From the NCBI GenBank assembly GCA_004172935.1, contig SDZD01000009.1, forward strand, positions 62,001-126,000: a DNA stretch of 64,000 nt. The letters run 5' to 3'. The notes under the pieces were generated by a model. The model worked only from the letters and a program-made list of their open reading frames with translations. It was not told the DNA's origin and made no database searches. The position numbers and the translations under genes are program-made. Shown here piece by piece: positions 61,152-64,000 of the stretch. Numbering within the stretch: the stretch's first letter is position 1; the number at the start of each line of letters is the position of its first letter. This DNA is from a bacterium (lineage in GTDB: Bacteria; Armatimonadota; Abditibacteriia; Abditibacteriales; Abditibacteriaceae).

Positions 61152-62973
61152 CTTTGATCATCAACTGCAACGAGGTGCGGCCTTGCCACTCGTTGATTTC
61201 GGGCACGAACAGGCAGTCGACCAATTGGTCGTGGCGGAACTCGCTTAATCGTTCCTGGCAACGCCACCAAACCCAGTCAAATTCGCGCCCATCAATGGCG
61301 ACTTTACCCCGGCAATGTCCGCCGTTCATGGGGCGCATCATCGCGAGGCGGGCGCCGTAAAGCAGCAACGAGGGCGCTTCGTTCTTGGTGCCGCATGGCT
61401 CCATTTGCGCCAGTTGCAGCGCCAGTTTCAAATCCAAGTCGCGCGCCTCGACTTCGCAGTCGGCGTAGATGCGCGGAATCAGATCGTCGGGAGTAATCTT
61501 GTCATCAGCAAATTCGAGCGCGGCCTTTTTGAACGAAGGGATATTGCGCGCCTCCAAACTCAAACCGCACGCCGCAGCATGTCCGCCGCCGCTAGTAAGC
61601 AACGGGCGTGTAGCTTCGACGAGAGCATGTAAATCGAAATCGGCGATGGTGCGGCCCGAACCGTGAGCGTGGTCATGTTCGACACCGAGCGCAAAAGCCG
61701 GGCGCCCATATTTTTCGACCAACTTGGAAGCGATGAGGCCAACGACGCCGCGATGCCAGCCAGTTCCCGATGCCACGACCAAGCGGTCTTTGTCCAAATC
61801 GAACTCGCGCTCAACGGCTTCAGTGGCTTCGAGCATTGCCGACTCGGTGCGCCCCTTGCGCGTCTGGTTCAACTCTTCGATTTGAGCCGCCAAATCGGCG
61901 CACTCTTCATCCGAATCCGACAGCAACAAACGAAGCGCTAACGTCGGAGAGGCGAGGCGTCCCGCCGCATTCAAGCGCGGCGCCAGTCCGAACGAAACAT
62001 CACGCCCGCTCCACTTCATGCGCTGTTTCTTGCCGTCGCGCATAGGCGCCGCCAGTTGGTGGGGAAGCGAGGCGTTGTTGATGAGAGCCAGCAAACCCTT
62101 GCGGCGTGTCTCATACAAGCGCTGTAAACCGACATAAGCCAAATAGCGGTTCTCGTCGCAAAGTGGCACACAGTCGGCGATGGTGGAAAGCGCGACCAGA
62201 TCGACGAACTTTTCTTCGAACGATGCCAACGCGCGCGGATTCATCACCGCGAGCAGCGCTTGCATCACTTTGAAGGCGACGCCGCAGCCCGAAAGCCCGG
62301 TGAAGCCATAGTCCGAATCGGGGCGTTTCGGATTGACGACTGCCAGCGCATCGGGCAACTCGTCCGAGCATTCGTGGTGGTCGGAAATAATCAGGTCGAT
62401 GCCGATTTCGCGGGCACGCTGCGCCTGTTCGATGGCGGTGATGCCGCAGTCCGCCGTGAATACCAAATCGAAGCCCTGCGCCTTGGCGTCCTCAATGGCC
62501 TGAACGCTGAGGCCGTAGCCCTCGTGGCGCTCTGGCAAGCGATACGAGACGTTACCTTTCAATGCCCGTAGCGCGCGCACCACTAATGCCGTCGAGGTAA
62601 TGCCGTCAACATCGTAGTCACCAAAAACTAGAATCTGCTCGCCCTTTTGAAGCGCTTGAATCAAGCGCGCCACAGCTTTGTCCATATCGGGCAATGCATT
62701 GGGGTCGCGTAGTAGGCCGGGATGTGGGGCGAAAAATGCTTCGACGGCTTCGCGCGTGTGCATCCCGCGCGAACGCAAAATGGCCGCACACACAGGAGAG
62801 ACTTGCAAAGTAGAGGCTAGGCGCCGGTCACACAGTTCGACGGATGTGCGCGCCTCCCAAAACGCGGCGGGGGCAGGAGACGACACCTGGGGAGTACGAG
62901 ACAGTTCGGCAAAAGCTGCGGACGCAAGAGGAGACGATTTAGACGGCAAAAAGAGAGACGGCGGTGGGTTCAT
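61132..62973 (-). CDS. recJ: Single-stranded-DNA-specific exonuclease RecJ
   Basis: RecJ degrades single-stranded DNA 5' to 3' in recombination and mismatch repair. The 613-residue protein has DHH motifs I-III (FGDYDVDGITSTAL near 117, ADCGITA near 174, ISDHHECSDELP near 198), then the DHHA1 domain with SGGGHAAACGLSLE near 455. The N-terminal 60 residues are low-complexity (Pro/Ser/Ala) and not shared with E. coli RecJ. It heads a minus-strand set with overlapping peroxiredoxin and PfkB genes. Confidence 0.95.
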   Translation of the reverse strand: MNPPPSLFLPSKSSPLASAAFAELSRTPQVSSPAPAAFWEARTSVELCDRRLASTLQVSPVCAAILRSRGMHTREAVEAFFAPHPGLLRDPNALPDMDKAVARLIQALQKGEQILVFGDYDVDGITSTALVVRALRALKGNVSYRLPERHEGYGLSVQAIEDAKAQGFDLVFTADCGITAIEQAQRAREIGIDLIISDHHECSDELPDALAVVNPKRPDSDYGFTGLSGCGVAFKVMQALLAVMNPRALASFEEKFVDLVALSTIADCVPLCDENRYLAYVGLQRLYETRRKGLLALINNASLPHQLAAPMRDGKKQRMKWSGRDVSFGLAPRLNAAGRLASPTLALRLLLSDSDEECADLAAQIEELNQTRKGRTESAMLEATEAVEREFDLDKDRLVVASGTGWHRGVVGLIASKLVEKYGRPAFALGVEHDHAHGSGRTIADFDLHALVEATRPLLTSGGGHAAACGLSLEARNIPSFKKAALEFADDKITPDDLIPRIYADCEVEARDLDLKLALQLAQMEPCGTKNEAPSLLLYGARLAMMRPMNGGHCRGKVAIDGREFDWVWWRCQERLSEFRHDQLVDCLFVPEINEWQGRTSLQLMIKDVRPSV

Positions 62974-63112
62974 CGGAGCAGCAAAGACAATAGGGAAAGG
63001 TTATCAAACCCTGCCCTTCCATTCCCTCCCTAAAGATAACGAATGGCAATTCCCTGAGTGCTGCGAGATTTCGACGCGCGATTTTTCGCGCCGAGAAACC
63101 TACCTACTCCGC

Positions 63113-64000
63113 CTATTTGTCTTTGCCGTATGCCGCTTGCAATCGCGTGTATTCTTCTGCCGTAACGGGCAAAATGGAGCCGTGGCGGAAGCGGAAGGGA
63201 AAGCGGAAACCTTCACCTGCTGTGAATTGTCCACCTTCGAGGTTCTGCGTCACAAACGGTTGGTAGCCTCGGCCCGCGCTATAGTGGTCGAGAATGAGGC
63301 ACCATGTCGCGGGCTTGCCATCGATGGAGGGTTCGATGAGGTAGCACTGTGGCCCTTCGTAGCCGCGCAACTGCGCCAGCGAAAAATCGGGCACATCTTT
63401 CCACGGCCCCATGAGGTGTTCACTGCTTTCCATAGTGATGGCTTTGAATTTTTCGTCTTTGGAGAAACGGTAATATTTGCCTTTATCGCGGATGATGTCG
63501 GTGTCGATAACCGTCGTTGGCTTCTCGATGTAGATGAAAGGCTCGCCGAAAGTGCGAAAATCCTTGGTGCGGGCAGCCCAAATGCGCTGCTTGGCGAAGT
63601 CGTCGCGCTTGTTGGTAGAGGCCCAGTAAACCAGATAATCTTTGGTGTCCTCATCGTAAACCACTTCGGGCGCCCATGTGCATCCGGCATCATCGGCGGC
63701 AACGCGCACGAGACGCGGCTCCGACCACTTCACCAAATCATCCGACTCCCAAATAACAATAGATTTGCTGCCCGCACGCACGGCTCGGCTCCAATCGTGA
63801 TTGAGGTTAATCGACAGGTCGGTTGCCACCATGAAGAACTTTTTGCCATCAGGCGAACGGAGCAGATAGGGGTCGCGCACTCCCTTCTCCCCCAACTCGC
63901 TCACCAGAACTGGCTTTTCCTCATTGAGCGCCGTCCAATCGCGCCCGTCTTTACTGAGCGCGAAATAGACCTGCTCTGTCATTGGGCTTTGTTCGCCCTT
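63113..64000 (-). CDS. Glycoside hydrolase family 43-like protein, 5' part beyond window
   Basis: At least 289 residues of a five-bladed beta-propeller glycosidase. Markers are GVRDPYLLRS near 34 (catalytic base Asp), the SDDLVKWSEPRL segment near 80, GCTWAPEVVYDEDTKDYLVYWAS near 100 (general acid Glu), and TDIIRDKGKYYRF near 161. An ATG occurs at 63982, but the frame stays open to the window edge and the preceding codons fit the family, so the gene probably starts outside. GH43 enzymes mainly release arabinose or xylose, which matches the arabinose cluster 20 kb away. Confidence 0.8.
   Translation of the reverse strand, partial: KGEQSPMTEQVYFALSKDGRDWTALNEEKPVLVSELGEKGVRDPYLLRSPDGKKFFMVATDLSINLNHDWSRAVRAGSKSIVIWESDDLVKWSEPRLVRVAADDAGCTWAPEVVYDEDTKDYLVYWASTNKRDDFAKQRIWAARTKDFRTFGEPFIYIEKPTTVIDTDIIRDKGKYYRFSKDEKFKAITMESSEHLMGPWKDVPDFSLAQLRGYEGPQCYLIEPSIDGKPATWCLILDHYSAGRGYQPFVTQNLEGGQFTAGEGFRFPFRFRHGSILPVTAEEYTRLQAAYGKDK

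Noticed and set aside
63076..63091. Hairpin GCGCGA/TCGCGC downstream of the GH43-like gene
   Set aside because: Only six base pairs and no T tract on the minus strand; too weak to call a terminator.

Overview
The window looks like a chromosomal segment of a moderately GC-rich bacterium of the Armatimonadota/Abditibacteriota type. The best lineage clue is three DUF1559-type pseudopilins. Each has an FTL(I/V)E prepilin N-terminus, and they share the R.(R/K)(S/A)(S/I)C.SNLKQI signature and a C-terminal D-G-H-V-K motif that are abundant in those phyla and in Planctomycetes. The assignment rests on family knowledge and remembered style of sequence, not on a search. There is no phage, insertion sequence, CRISPR array or rRNA operon; most of the window is housekeeping and sugar metabolism interleaved with poorly known envelope proteins.

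Layout. 1-2.8 kb: a carbohydrate-active barrel protein, probably cut at the window edge, and a sorbitol-dehydrogenase-like enzyme. 3.2-7.7 kb: a PilT-N-like/GYF membrane protein, then a tight run of YbjN-like protein, RsmA, GNAT acetyltransferase, IspE and a small membrane protein, ending at a tRNA-Ile(UAU) candidate. 7.9-10.8 kb: a conserved hypothetical, MobA, a CopZ-like chaperone and a degenerate GGDEF protein. 10.9-16.1 kb: an unusually short tRNA-Leu(UAG), then GalT, a class I mannose-6-phosphate isomerase, Pgi and a ROK-like protein that lacks its catalytic signature. 16.3-24.2 kb: secreted and TPR proteins, a pseudopilin, a divergent SDR/AraC pair and a small AT-rich islet with two orphan genes. 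24.3-33.3 kb: GltB, a multi-pass DUF6798-like protein, an SGNH hydrolase and PabB. 33.4-39.6 kb: envelope proteins, a second pseudopilin, a sigma/anti-sigma/RseB-like module and a Uma2 nuclease-fold protein. 39.7-45.0 kb: an L-arabinose cluster (araD, araB, a medium-chain dehydrogenase, a small protein, araA). 45.2-49.1 kb: a divergent catabolic operon (DadA-like oxidase, DHDPS-family lyase, 2-oxoglutarate-semialdehyde dehydrogenase). 49.3-59.2 kb: secreted proteins, a P1B-type metal ATPase, a PAP2 phosphatase, tandem NADAR genes, a third pseudopilin and a P460-like cytochrome. 59.3-64 kb: a PfkB kinase, a two-domain peroxiredoxin, RecJ and a GH43-like enzyme cut by the window end.

How the genes fit together. 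The araBAD enzymes convert L-arabinose to xylulose 5-phosphate, and the GH43-like enzyme may release arabinose or xylose from plant polymers. The divergent dadA/dapA/aldh operon has the composition of a trans-4-hydroxy-L-proline catabolic route, and could alternatively serve the non-phosphorylative pentose route; both end at 2-oxoglutarate. The intergenic region between the two units holds a near-perfect 20-bp palindrome and a second CG-centred site, and a 12-bp palindrome precedes the dehydrogenase-araB-araD unit, suggesting LacI-family control by a regulator not encoded here. GalT, ManA and Pgi feed hexoses into glycolysis and envelope precursors.

No obvious new defence or mobile system is present. 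The observations most worth following are the degenerate GGDEF protein with an intact inhibitory site, the class-I-sized tRNA-Leu, the PilT-N/GYF fusion, the tandem NADAR genes, the HMA- and His-rich P1B-4-like ATPase, and the palindromes between the arabinose and hydroxyproline-type operons.
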